Assembly: GCA_018711275.1 (NCBI GenBank)
Contig: DVIN01000017.1
Location: 35,281 to 99,280 of the forward strand
Reading direction: 5' to 3'
Origin: Candidatus Pullilachnospira intestinigallinarum
Lineage (GTDB): Bacteria; Bacillota; Clostridia; Lachnospirales; Lachnospiraceae
Length of the DNA: 64,000 nucleotides
Translations under genes and position numbers: made by a program
Shown: piece after piece, positions 41,220 through 50,286 of the stretch
Layout of the letters: every line of letters begins with the position of its first letter
How positions within the stretch are numbered: the first letter of the stretch is position 1
Notes under the pieces: generated by a model
Database searches by the model: none
What the model was told of the DNA's origin: nothing
Seen by the model: the letters and a program-made list of their open reading frames with translations, nothing else

Positions 41220-43496
41220 TTATTCCAGTGTGAAAACTATTTTTCCATTTTCCTTCCGGGCCGTTCCCTTCTGAGCCAGAAGTCTGGCATCCCAGCTGCC
41301 GATATCTCCGGATACCTCCACCGTAATCCGATCTTTCAGACGCCGGGCACAGGCGTGCCCACGGTATCTTCCCTTCACATCCACCAGATCCGCTCCGGCT
41401 TCGGAATCTTCCTCCATCCAGGAAACTGCCAGGGTCAGACCTTCGGTATAATCATATTCTACCTGCGTATCCGATATGCCCAGCGGAAGAATTCTCCCCG
41501 GCCGTACCAGCAGCGGCAGGGAAAAATAATCGTGGATTTCCTTCTGCCATTTTCCGCCCTCCGCAACGGTTCCTGTCAGCAGATTTACCCATTTCCCTTC
41601 CGGCAGATAATATTCCGCCTGTCCGCTCTCTTTAAATACCGGTGCCACCAGCAGATCATCTCCCATCATATACTGAGTATCCAGCATCTCACAGGCCCTG
41701 TCACCGGGAAATTCCACAAACATGGGACGCAGCATGGGAATTCCTTCTTCATGGGCGCGTACAGCCTGCCGGTAGAGATACGGCATCAGGCGGCATTTCC
41801 AGTTCATAAAGTATTTCAGCACCTGGCAGGCTTCCTCGTCAAACAGCCAGGGAACCCGGTAGGAGGAGGAGCCGTGAAGACGGCTGTGGGAACTGAACAC
41901 GCCAAAAGCGCACCAGCGTTTGTATACATCTGCCGGAGCAGTCTGTTCAAATCCGCTGATATCATGGCTCCAGAAACCGAAACCGGCACAGGCCAGGGAT
42001 AATCCTCCCCGCAGCGTCTCAGCCATGGAGGGGTAAGTAGCGGAGCAGTCTCCTCCCCAGTGTACCGGAAACCGCTGACTGCCTGCCGTAGCCGATCGGG
42101 CAAAAAGAACTGCCTCGTTCTCTCCCCGCTCCCTCTCCAGCAGCTCAAACACCGTCCGGTTGTAGAGATATGTATAAAAGTTATGCATTTTTACGGGATC
42201 CGAGTGATCCTCGTATTCCACATCCCGCACCGGAATCCGTTCTCCAAAATCCGTCTTGAAGCAGTCCACGCCCATATCCAGCAGTGTTTTCAGTTTTTTC
42301 TGGTACCAGCTACAGGCTGCCGGATTGGTAAAATCCACGATTCCCATTCCCGCCTGCCACAAATCTGTCTGCCAGACACTGCCGTCCTTTTTCCGGATCA
42401 GGTATCCTCCTTCCATGGCTTCCTGAAACAGAGGAGATTTCTGGCCGATATACGGATTAATCCAGACACAGATCTTCAGCCCCCGGTCATGATACCGTTT
42501 CAGCATGGCTTTGGGATCCGGGAACGTTTTTGGATCCCACTGAAAATTACACCACTCATAAGCGTCCATCCAGTAACAGTCAAAGTGGAACACATGCAGA
42601 GGAATCTGCCGTTCCTCCATTCCCCTGATAAAAGCTCCTGTAGTCTCCTCATCATAATTCGTTGTAAAGGAGGTGGACAGCCAGAGGCCAAAAGACCAGG
42701 CCGGAGGAAGCGCCGGTCTTCCGGTCAGCTCCGTATATTTCTGAATGGTTCCTTTAGGGGTGCCTCCGCCAATCAGATAGTAATCCAGCCGTTCTCCTTC
42801 CACAGAAAACTGTACCCGTTCCACTTTTTCACTTCCTGCCTCAAAGGATACATCCCCCTCGTTGTCCACCAGCACGCCGTAGCCCTTGTTTGTGATATAG
42901 AAAGGAATGTTTTTATAGGCAATCTCACTGGCAGTTCCACCGTCCTCGTTCCACATATCCACAATTTGTCCGTTGCGCACGAAGGGCGTGAACCGTTCGC
43001 CCATACCGTAGATGCGTTCGCCTACATCGATGGCCAGCTGTTCCGTCATATAGGTTTTTCCATTGTCACGATCTTTCATATATGCCATATTCCGCCAGCT
43101 GCTGTCGGTGAGACGTTCCTCACCGTCATAGTAAACGACGGACCAGGCGGAAGGATTTCTGGAGATCTCCGCCCGCAGCGTTCCGCTCTGATAGATGAGT
43201 TTCCCTTCTTCCTGACGGATCAAGGGCGATACCGGCTGTGTGTTGACCGGCACAAAGGGGCCATCGTATCGCGCTCCGTCAAAATGGGTAATGGAAACAT
43301 GGATGACATTCTCCATGGGAGTTGTAAACCGGACGGTGAGAAGTCCGCTGTTGAGGCAGTCACCCCGATCCCTGACATTGCGGGTGGCCGCATAGACCGT
43401 CAGCTCATCTCCCCGGATCCGGTGATCGGCGTATTCCACCGCAAACAGCGGTTCGATGTTTTCACGCATCAGCCAGTAACCGTTGGTAAATTTCAT
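41220..43496 (-). CDS. Glycoside hydrolase family 31, alpha-xylosidase-like (YicI type)
   Basis: FHFDCYWMDAYEWCNFQWDPKTFPDP; DCFKTDFGERIP nucleophile region; WGGDCSATYPSMAETLRGGLSLACAGFGFWSHDISGFE. Confidence 0.93.
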   Translation of the reverse strand: MKFTNGYWLMRENIEPLFAVEYADHRIRGDELTVYAATRNVRDRGDCLNSGLLTVRFTTPMENVIHVSITHFDGARYDGPFVPVNTQPVSPLIRQEEGKLIYQSGTLRAEISRNPSAWSVVYYDGEERLTDSSWRNMAYMKDRDNGKTYMTEQLAIDVGERIYGMGERFTPFVRNGQIVDMWNEDGGTASEIAYKNIPFYITNKGYGVLVDNEGDVSFEAGSEKVERVQFSVEGERLDYYLIGGGTPKGTIQKYTELTGRPALPPAWSFGLWLSTSFTTNYDEETTGAFIRGMEERQIPLHVFHFDCYWMDAYEWCNFQWDPKTFPDPKAMLKRYHDRGLKICVWINPYIGQKSPLFQEAMEGGYLIRKKDGSVWQTDLWQAGMGIVDFTNPAACSWYQKKLKTLLDMGVDCFKTDFGERIPVRDVEYEDHSDPVKMHNFYTYLYNRTVFELLERERGENEAVLFARSATAGSQRFPVHWGGDCSATYPSMAETLRGGLSLACAGFGFWSHDISGFEQTAPADVYKRWCAFGVFSSHSRLHGSSSYRVPWLFDEEACQVLKYFMNWKCRLMPYLYRQAVRAHEEGIPMLRPMFVEFPGDRACEMLDTQYMMGDDLLVAPVFKESGQAEYYLPEGKWVNLLTGTVAEGGKWQKEIHDYFSLPLLVRPGRILPLGISDTQVEYDYTEGLTLAVSWMEEDSEAGADLVDVKGRYRGHACARRLKDRITVEVSGDIGSWDARLLAQKGTARKENGKIVFTLE

Positions 43497-43603
43497 GGCA
43501 AATACCCCCTGATATCATTTTTTCCATCTTAGCAGAAGAAGGGGGAAAATGCAATGAGGACTGCCTTTTCAGACAGTCCTCAAATTCACAAACATATTCC
43601 GGA

Positions 43604-44140
43604 TTATACCAGCTCCAGAACAACCTCCATCGCTCCGTCTCCTTTACGGGGTCCGATTTTGATGATTCTGGTGTAACCGCCGTTGCGATTTACATATTTC
43701 GGCGCGATCTCGCTGAACATCTTGTCAACCATATCCACCTTTTTGGTGTTTTTCTTCTTTCCGGCTGCTGCTGCAGGAACGGATGTCACCGGATAGAATA
43801 CTTTCACCATCTGATGTCTCGCGTGCAGTCTGGACGGAGAATCTTTCTTGATCTCTTTCTGCACTTCATCGTATACGGTAACTTTCTTTCCGTCTTTTAC
43901 CTCTTTTACTCTCTTTCCATCAGCATCCTTGCGGGCTACCTTGGCGGTAACGGTAACAGTCTCAAAGTTATCCTTTTCTTTTACTGCCAGGGCAATCAGG
44001 CCTTCTGCTACCTTGCGGATCTCTTTTGCCTTTGCCTCGGTGGTAACGATTTTTCCATGATACAGCAGAGCTGTTACCTGGCTTCTGATTAACGCTTTTC
44101 TCTGATCAGATGTTTTGCTGAGTTTTCTATATCCTGCCAT
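43604..44140 (-). CDS. rplQ: 50S ribosomal protein L17 (bL17) with internal insertion
   Basis: MAGYRKLSKTSDQRKALIRSQVTALL ... FSEIAPKYVNRNGGYTRIIKIGPRKGDGAMEVVLELV; 178 aa. Confidence 0.95.
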   Translation of the reverse strand: MAGYRKLSKTSDQRKALIRSQVTALLYHGKIVTTEAKAKEIRKVAEGLIALAVKEKDNFETVTVTAKVARKDADGKRVKEVKDGKKVTVYDEVQKEIKKDSPSRLHARHQMVKVFYPVTSVPAAAAGKKKNTKKVDMVDKMFSEIAPKYVNRNGGYTRIIKIGPRKGDGAMEVVLELV

Positions 44141-44259
44141 TTTATTCTTCCTCCATTTGTGGAACAGTATAACATGCTTCTTCGGACTTACTGATATACT
44201 GCTTTTCTTCTACAAATTCTACTTTACCCTACCGGCCATAAACTGGCCGCCAGTTTTCT

Positions 44260-44300
44260 GCTTGCCTTCGGCAATCAGTAGCGCAAAATGCTACCGCATT
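44260..44300. repeat. Tandem repeat unit 1 between rpoA and rplQ
   Basis: GCTTGCCTTCGGCAATCAGTAGCGCAAAATGCTACCGCATT. Confidence 0.95.
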
Positions 44301-44320
44301 GTTACGTTCTTCCTGTGACC

Positions 44321-44361
44321 GCTTGCCTTCGGCAATCAGTAGCGCAAAATGCTATCGCATT
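44321..44361. repeat. Tandem repeat unit 2 between rpoA and rplQ
   Basis: GCTTGCCTTCGGCAATCAGTAGCGCAAAATGCTATCGCATT; 40/41 identical to unit 1, offset 61 bp. Confidence 0.95.
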
Positions 44362-44366
44362 TTGCT

Positions 44367-45326
44367 TCATTCGTCGCCGGGATTCAGCTGGAGTCCCAGC
44401 TCTTTCAGTTTTGCCAGCACCTCTTCCAGAGACTTGCGGCCCAGGTTGCGGACCTTCATCATGTCTTCCGGAGTTCTGTTGCAAAGTTCTTCCACCGTGT
44501 TGATTCCGGCTCTCTTCAGACAGTTGTAGGAACGAACGGAAAGTTCCAGTTCGTCGATATTCATCTCCAGAACTTTCTCTTTCTCGTTATCTTCTTTCTC
44601 GATCATAACCTCTGCGGTTTTGGCATTCTCGGACAGATCGATGAAGAGCTTCAGGTGCTCGCTGAGTACCTTCGCCGCCAGGCTTACCGCCTCATCGGGA
44701 TCCAGGGTACCCTTTGTGTATACATCCAGCGTCAGCTTGTCAAAGTCGGTGATCTGACCTACACGGGTATTCTCCACAGTCAGATTCACACGCTCCACCG
44801 GTGTATAGATGGCGTCCACTGCAATCACGCCGATGGGCATATCCTCTGTCTTGCCTTTGTCCGCGCTGACATAACCGCGTCCCTTTGTAATCGTCAGCTC
44901 CATATACAGCTTGCTGTCAGGGCCGCCGTTTAATGTAGCGATTACCTGATCCGGATTCATGATCTCGATATCCTGGTCAACCTGGATATCGGAAGCTCTT
45001 ACAACGCCTTCACCCTCGAATTCAATGTAAGCGACCTTCGCCTCATTGGTCTCGCTGTTGTTGCGGATTGCAAGGCTTTTCAGATTCATGATGATCTCGG
45101 TAACGTCCTCTTTCACGCCCGGGATCGAGCTGAACTCATGGAGAACTCCCTCAATTTTTACCTGGCTGACAGCCGCACCCGGCAGGGAGGAGAGCATGAT
45201 TCTTCTCAGGGAGTTTCCCAGAGTCGTTCCATAGCCTCTTTCCAGCGGTTCTACAACAAATCTGCCGTATTTTTTATCATCGGAAATCTCTGTAATCTCA
45301 ATTTTTGGTTTGTTGAAATCAAACAT
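44367..45326 (-). CDS. rpoA: DNA-directed RNA polymerase subunit alpha
   Basis: [53 protein letters not shown]; alpha-[23 protein letters not shown]. Confidence 0.98.
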   Translation of the reverse strand: MFDFNKPKIEITEISDDKKYGRFVVEPLERGYGTTLGNSLRRIMLSSLPGAAVSQVKIEGVLHEFSSIPGVKEDVTEIIMNLKSLAIRNNSETNEAKVAYIEFEGEGVVRASDIQVDQDIEIMNPDQVIATLNGGPDSKLYMELTITKGRGYVSADKGKTEDMPIGVIAVDAIYTPVERVNLTVENTRVGQITDFDKLTLDVYTKGTLDPDEAVSLAAKVLSEHLKLFIDLSENAKTAEVMIEKEDNEKEKVLEMNIDELELSVRSYNCLKRAGINTVEELCNRTPEDMMKVRNLGRKSLEEVLAKLKELGLQLNPGDE

Positions 45327-45492
45327 ACCAGGCCCTCCTTCATGGGACAATTTATTTTCACGGATTCAGCCGGCATTTTTCATACCGTCCTTCACCGCGA
45401 CAGTCAGTTTTCCGATCGGAAATCCGACCATACTGAGGGTGACATAAGCAAGCGCGGCCCACGCCCGGAGCATAAGCCGCAGCCTGTCTTTA

Positions 45493-46086
45493 TTATTTAG
45501 AATACAGCTCGACGATAAGCATCTCATTAACCGGAACGTCGATGACGTCTCTTGCCGGAGCCTCTTTTACAGTTCCCTTCAGGGCTTCCTGATCGGCCTC
45601 CAGCCATTCCGGAACCAGTCTTCCGCCGGTCACTTCCAGAATGTCTTTGTATCTCTGAGAAGATTTCTTGTTCTCTTTGATCTCAATCACATCTCCTGCG
45701 GATACCTGATAGGAGGGAATGTTCACCTGCTTGCCGTTTAACAGCACATGCTTATGGTCAACAATCTGACGGGCCTCTCTTCTGGTTCTTGCGAAGCCCA
45801 GACGGAAGATCACGTTGTCCAGTCTCAGCTCCAGCATAGCCATCAGGTTGGAACCGGTCATACCGCCCATACGGGCAGCTTTCTCGTAGTAGTTGCGGAA
45901 AGGTTTCTCCAGTACGCCGTAGATGAATTTTGCTTTCTGCTTCTCTCTCAGCTGCAGAGCGTACTCTGTCATCTTACGGTTGGATCTTCTTAACTGTCTT
46001 GTGGACTTTTTATCAATTCCCAGATATACAGGATCCAGTCCCAGGGATCTGCATCTTTTCAGAACTGGTACTCTATTTACTGCCAT
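45493..46086 (-). CDS. rpsD: 30S ribosomal protein S4
   Basis: LRLDNVIFRLGFARTRREARQIVDHKHVLLNGKQVNIPSYQV S4 domain. Confidence 0.97.
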   Translation of the reverse strand: MAVNRVPVLKRCRSLGLDPVYLGIDKKSTRQLRRSNRKMTEYALQLREKQKAKFIYGVLEKPFRNYYEKAARMGGMTGSNLMAMLELRLDNVIFRLGFARTRREARQIVDHKHVLLNGKQVNIPSYQVSAGDVIEIKENKKSSQRYKDILEVTGGRLVPEWLEADQEALKGTVKEAPARDVIDVPVNEMLIVELYSK

Positions 46087-46105
46087 AATCTACTGACCTC
46101 CTAAA

Positions 46106-46498
46106 TTAGACTCTTCTGCGTTTCGGCGGGCGGCAACCATTGTGGGGTACCGGAGTTACGTCTTTGATGCTTGTTACATCGATTCCGCAGGCGGAAAGAG
46201 CGCGGATCGCTGCCTCTCTTCCTGATCCCGGTCCCTTTACGAATACATCAACAGTCTTCAGACCGTGAATGATCGCTGCTTTCGCGGCAGTCTCTGCTGC
46301 CATCTGAGCTGCATAAGGAGTAGATTTTCTTGAACCTTTAAATCCCAGACCACCGGCACTTGCCCAGGAAAGAGCATTTCCCTCAGCATCTGTCAGGGTA
46401 ACGATGGTGTTGTTGAAAGATGCCTGGATATGTGCCTGTCCGCGTTCAACGTTTTTCTTCACACGACGTTTTGTCGTTTTCTTTGTCACTTTAGCCAT
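46106..46498 (-). CDS. rpsK: 30S ribosomal protein S11
   Basis: [46 protein letters not shown]. Confidence 0.98.
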   Translation of the reverse strand: MAKVTKKTTKRRVKKNVERGQAHIQASFNNTIVTLTDAEGNALSWASAGGLGFKGSRKSTPYAAQMAAETAAKAAIIHGLKTVDVFVKGPGSGREAAIRALSACGIDVTSIKDVTPVPHNGCRPPKRRRV

Positions 46499-46587
46499 TT
46501 TAAAAACTAACCTACACTTTCTTATTATTTCATGGTTACTTGCTTCACACTCAGGCCGCCGTCAGGCTGCCCCAAACGCTGCAACGA

Positions 46588-46956
46588 TTATTTCTTCTTG
46601 TTTGCAACGGTTCTCTTCGGACCTTTTCTGGTTCTGGCGTTGGTTTTTGTCTTCTGACCACGAACCGGCAGTCCTTTTCTGTGGCGGATTCCTCTGTAGC
46701 ATCCGATCTCCTGCAGACGTTTGATGTTCATGGCGATCTCTCTTCTCAGATCTCCTTCCACCACCTGGGTCTCGTCGATTACAGCACTGATTCTCTTTAC
46801 TTCTTCGTCTGTGATATCTCTCACACGAGTATCCGGATTTACGTTAGCCTCAGCCAGGATACGGCTTGCACTTGCTCTTCCGATTCCATAGATATAAGTC
46901 AGGCCGATCTCAATACGTTTTTCTCTTGGTAAGTCTACACCAGCAATACGTGCCAT
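46588..46956 (-). CDS. rpsM: 30S ribosomal protein S13
   Basis: [53 protein letters not shown]. Confidence 0.98.
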   Translation of the reverse strand: MARIAGVDLPREKRIEIGLTYIYGIGRASASRILAEANVNPDTRVRDITDEEVKRISAVIDETQVVEGDLRREIAMNIKRLQEIGCYRGIRHRKGLPVRGQKTKTNARTRKGPKRTVANKKK

Positions 46957-47339
46957 GTATTTGTTCCTCCATTTTCTTTCCTGCACTGCCCTCACGCATC
47001 CAGTTTCCTGTACGCATGCGGTATGTCTGCGGCAGCGCGTGTTAATATTTTCCTAATTGGGATGCCGGTATGCGGGCATCCAGCCATGTCTCCATGACCT
47101 TTCCGGCAGCGCCGGTATTAAGCAATATTATAAGGGACGCAGCGCACTCATCGGCGCTCATCCGCCGGAGGCTCTTCGGTACACCAATCCGAAGTACTCT
47201 CATTATAATATTTGAACAGTGTCGACAACACTTCCGTGTGTCTCACTGCAGCCGCTGTTAATTTGTTGCTCATACAACAGATATTCGCTTTACGAAATTC
47301 TGCTGCAGTCACAAACACGATTCAGTTCTGGATGACGGA
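46957..47339 (-). promoter_or_regulatory. Long structured rpsM leader with a possible internal promoter
   Basis: 383-nt rpmJ-rpsM gap containing TATAAT (47202-47207) with an imperfect -35, hairpin CTTCGG-N9-CCGAAG (47174-47194) and GGATGCC...GGCATCC. Confidence 0.45.
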
Positions 47340-47453
47340 TCAGCCCTGTCTCTGTTTGTGTTTTGGATTCTCGCAGATTACTCTGATACTTCCTTTTCTT
47401 TTGATGATCTTACATTTCTCGCAGATAGGTTTTACAGAAGCTCTTACTTTCAT
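47340..47453 (-). CDS. rpmJ: 50S ribosomal protein L36 (bL36), absent from the supplied ORF track
   Basis: Reverse-strand translation [43 protein letters not shown] ribosome site upstream. Confidence 0.96.
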   Translation of the reverse strand: MKVRASVKPICEKCKIIKRKGSIRVICENPKHKQRQG

Positions 47454-47480
47454 TTGAATCCTCCTTTCTTTCCTTTCTTC

Positions 47481-47541
47481 TGGCTAAACAGCCATGAAGG
47501 TATCCCCCTGCGGGACTTCCTCACTTCTGGCCCAATGGCCA
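47481..47541 (-). promoter_or_regulatory. rpmJ leader: three serial short hairpins
   Basis: Reverse strand: TGGCC-ATTG-GGCCA, then TCCC-GCAG-GGGGA, then TGGCT-GTTT-AGCCA. Confidence 0.65.
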
Positions 47542-47656
47542 TAAGGATGTTCCTGTGGGGCAACCGCTGCGCAGCAACTCGATTGCACGGCGATCATTCG
47601 GTGTTTTCGGCCTTTTTGCGCACAAAAATAGAGCGTCTCACAAAAGGTCGGTTTAT

Positions 47657-47685
47657 AGTATAGCACTCCGATTTGGAAAAAGCAA
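47657..47685 (-). promoter_or_regulatory. Sigma-A promoter upstream of rpmJ: TTGCTT-N17-TATACT
   Basis: Reverse strand; -35 complement at 47680-47685, -10 complement at 47657-47662, 17-bp spacer. Confidence 0.75.
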
Positions 47686-47754
47686 GAATTATTTTAGGGT
47701 TTTTCTGGGTTTTTACAGGATTTCCATGAGTATATGCGGTGCGCTGGAAATGTT

Positions 47755-48021
47755 TTAAGAATCGGAATAATGACCTTTGCATTGCAGGATAAGAATTGCA
47801 TTATTTTCTATTTTATAAACAAGCCTGTCCTTTTCGTTGATACGCCGGCTCCATGTGTCTTTCAGTCCGCCCTTTAACGGTTCCGGTTTTCCGGCACCGC
47901 CAAAGGGCGTTCTTTGAATTTCTTTCAACAGTCTGTTAATTCTCTTCAATGTCTTTTTATCATTCATTTGCCAGAACAGATACTCTTCCCAACTGGATTC
48001 GGCGAATATAATCTTACTCAT
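47755..48021 (-). CDS. Txe/YoeB family toxin (mRNA interferase)
   Basis: 88 aa; KRINRLLKEIQRTPFGGAGKPEPLKGGLKDTWSRRINEKDRLVYKIENNAILILQCKGHY. Confidence 0.92.
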   Translation of the reverse strand: MSKIIFAESSWEEYLFWQMNDKKTLKRINRLLKEIQRTPFGGAGKPEPLKGGLKDTWSRRINEKDRLVYKIENNAILILQCKGHYSDS

Positions 48022-48286
48022 ACTCCATTCCCTCCAGTTCTTTCAGCGTTTTTTCAACAGTTCTGCCTTCTTTTATTTCATGATAGGCATGAGACAATTG
48101 CTTTTGATTTTCTTCAGAATAAAAGGGATCCCGCGGAGCGGTGATTTCGAATGGAATTTTTCTGTCACGCAGTACTTTTTTTGTATAAATCATGTAAAAA
48201 GTTGTGATATTCATTCCCATTTTATCACATATTTCATCCAGTTCCTTTTTTACGTTATCTTCAAGCCGCAAACTTACTGTAACCAC
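48014..48286 (-). CDS. RelB/DinJ family antitoxin, GTG start
   Basis: MVTVSLRLEDNVKKELDEICDKMGMNITTFYMIYTKKVLRDRKIPFEI; AAAGGAGG upstream of GTG; overlaps the toxin gene by 8 nt. Confidence 0.9.
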   Translation of the reverse strand: MVTVSLRLEDNVKKELDEICDKMGMNITTFYMIYTKKVLRDRKIPFEITAPRDPFYSEENQKQLSHAYHEIKEGRTVEKTLKELEGMEYE

Positions 48287-48408
48287 AACAGCCGCCTCCT
48301 TTCTTAAATACTGGCATGGTCATTGAAACATCACGCAATGCTTTCTTTATTTGTGCTTTCATTTTATCATTATATGCATCTTTTTGCAACATAATTACTT
48401 CATTTTTA

Positions 48409-48783
48409 TTACTTCAACAGATTCTTTTCTTTATCAAAAAATGCCGTTCTGAGCATCCGGTATTCATCCGGTGTACAGACTTTCCGGCATATTTCCTCAT
48501 ACTGTTTGGATCTTTTCAGCATATCGGTTATTTTGGCGCAGGGAAACTGACCGCACTGATTGCATTTTTCCACTCCATGTTCTTTCGTACATTCTACCAG
48601 CTGGTAGGTACACTGTTTGTGGGAAGAACAGCCGGAACAGGAAATCTCCTGATTTGAGACAATCCGGTCTCTCCATCCGACTCTGTGCCACAGTTCGGCG
48701 GCCCTTTCCAGTTTTTCATCCGTATCTGCGAGATAGCGGGGACATTCCAGGCAGTTATCTCCGCATAATGTAATTTTTTCCAT
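48409..48783 (-). CDS. DUF3795 domain protein (cysteine-rich)
   Basis: CGDNCLECPRYLADTDEKLERAAELWHRVGWRD...CSGCSSHKQCTY...CNQCGQFPCAKI. Confidence 0.8.
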   Translation of the reverse strand: MEKITLCGDNCLECPRYLADTDEKLERAAELWHRVGWRDRIVSNQEISCSGCSSHKQCTYQLVECTKEHGVEKCNQCGQFPCAKITDMLKRSKQYEEICRKVCTPDEYRMLRTAFFDKEKNLLK

Positions 48784-48911
48784 AAAGATCCCTCCTCTAT
48801 CTATCGTTCATTTTCCTGCTGAATGTGGATTTGAACAACCTCTGTAGTCCAAAATATCTTTTCAATATTATAATTAATGCTTTTGTATGAAACAAGTACA
48901 TTCGTTCTTAT

Positions 48912-48940
48912 TTGCCTTTTTCCCTTTTTCTCCGTATAAT
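48912..48940 (+). promoter_or_regulatory. Promoter of the MerR-methyltransferase gene: TTGCCT-N17-TATAAT
   Basis: -35 at 48912-48917, -10 at 48935-48940; about 100 nt upstream of ATG. Confidence 0.65.
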
Positions 48941-49041
48941 AATAGGAACAGGAAATCATGTCTGCGAGTAGTTTTACGGAAAACACAACATCCGAAAGAT
49001 CCTCCGGTCATGATTATATTCTACCAAGGAAAGGATACGCT

Positions 49042-50220
49042 ATGAAACTTCCCGGCTATTATTCCTCCGGTGAATTTGCCAAGATGGCGCATATCACCAA
49101 GAAAACCATCCGTTACTATGACGAACACAATATTCTGAAGCCTTCCTATGTAAATGAGAATGGGGCACGGTTTTACACGGACGGGGATTTTGCCAGGCTG
49201 CAGCAGATTCTGCTGCTGAAATATCTGGGATTTTCCCTGGACGATATCAAGGAAATGACCATCAGCGACGATGATCACTTTCTGTCCAATTCTCTGAAAA
49301 TGCAGCTGAAGCTTATCGAGGATCGGATTGACCAGCTGCAGCTGGTGAAGGAGGTGCTGGGAGAAACCGCCGCGCGGGTGGACGGAGGCGAAAAGATTGA
49401 CTGGAGCCGGCTGCTGCAGCGGATGAACTTAAGCGGCATGGAAAAGAGTCTCCGCAACCAGTACCAGAATGCCTCCAACATCTCCTCCCGTATCAGCCTT
49501 CACAGCCAGTACGCGCAGAATCCCCAGGGATGGTTCCCGTGGATCTATGAGCAGTGCCGGATTGTGCCGGGGCTGCGGGTGCTGGAGGTGGGCTGCGGGG
49601 ACGGCTCCCTGTGGACCAGAAACGCGGATAAAGTGCCGCGGCAGCTTTCCGTCACGCTCTCCGATATCTCCGCAGGGATGGTCCGGGATGCCCGGCGGGC
49701 GGTGGGCCAGGAGGATCCCCGGTATACCTTCCGGGTGATGGATTGTCAGAAGCTTCCGGATCCGGCAGAAAGCTATGACCGGGTGATTGCCAACCATGTG
49801 CTGTTTTACTGCCAGGATATTTCCAGGGCCGCCCGGGAAATATCCCGGGTGCTGAAGCCGGGCGGTATTTTTATCTGCAGTGCCTATGGCCGGGCGCATA
49901 TGCAGGAAATCGGACAGCTGGCCGCGGAATTCGATGACCGGATCGTTCTGTCCGCCGACAAGCTTTATGACAAATTCGGCAAGGAAAACGGCGCGCGGAT
50001 TCTGAAACCCTATTTTTCTTCGGTGGAGTGGATTCCCTATGAGGATTCTCTGAATGTGACAGAGGCGGAGCCGCTGATTTCCTATATTCTCTCCTGTCAC
50101 GGAAATCAGAATCAATATATCGTGGACCGGTACAATGATTTCCGGAACTTTGTCAGAAAACGTACGGCCGGAGGCTTCCATGTCACCAAGGACGCGGGAA
50201 TTTTTCTTCTACGGAAATAG
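49042..50220 (+). CDS. MerR family transcriptional regulator fused to a SAM-dependent methyltransferase
   Basis: YYSSGEFAKMAHITKKTIRYYDEHNILKPSYVNENGARFYTDGDFARLQQI (MerR) plus LRVLEVGCGDGSLWTRN...FRVMDCQKLPDPAESYDRVIANHVLFYCQDISRAAREISRVLKPGGIFICS (class I methyltransferase). Confidence 0.9.
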   Translation: MKLPGYYSSGEFAKMAHITKKTIRYYDEHNILKPSYVNENGARFYTDGDFARLQQILLLKYLGFSLDDIKEMTISDDDHFLSNSLKMQLKLIEDRIDQLQLVKEVLGETAARVDGGEKIDWSRLLQRMNLSGMEKSLRNQYQNASNISSRISLHSQYAQNPQGWFPWIYEQCRIVPGLRVLEVGCGDGSLWTRNADKVPRQLSVTLSDISAGMVRDARRAVGQEDPRYTFRVMDCQKLPDPAESYDRVIANHVLFYCQDISRAAREISRVLKPGGIFICSAYGRAHMQEIGQLAAEFDDRIVLSADKLYDKFGKENGARILKPYFSSVEWIPYEDSLNVTEAEPLISYILSCHGNQNQYIVDRYNDFRNFVRKRTAGGFHVTKDAGIFLLRK

Positions 50221-50286
50221 CCTTCGGATATGATCTGCCTGAAAATTACGAAAATAACTTTTTTCCATAAATTTTACAAAAAAGAC

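Noticed and set aside
42060-43532. 490-aa + strand ORF opposite the GH31 gene
   Set aside because: Antisense shadow; GH31 protein on the minus strand has all catalytic motifs.
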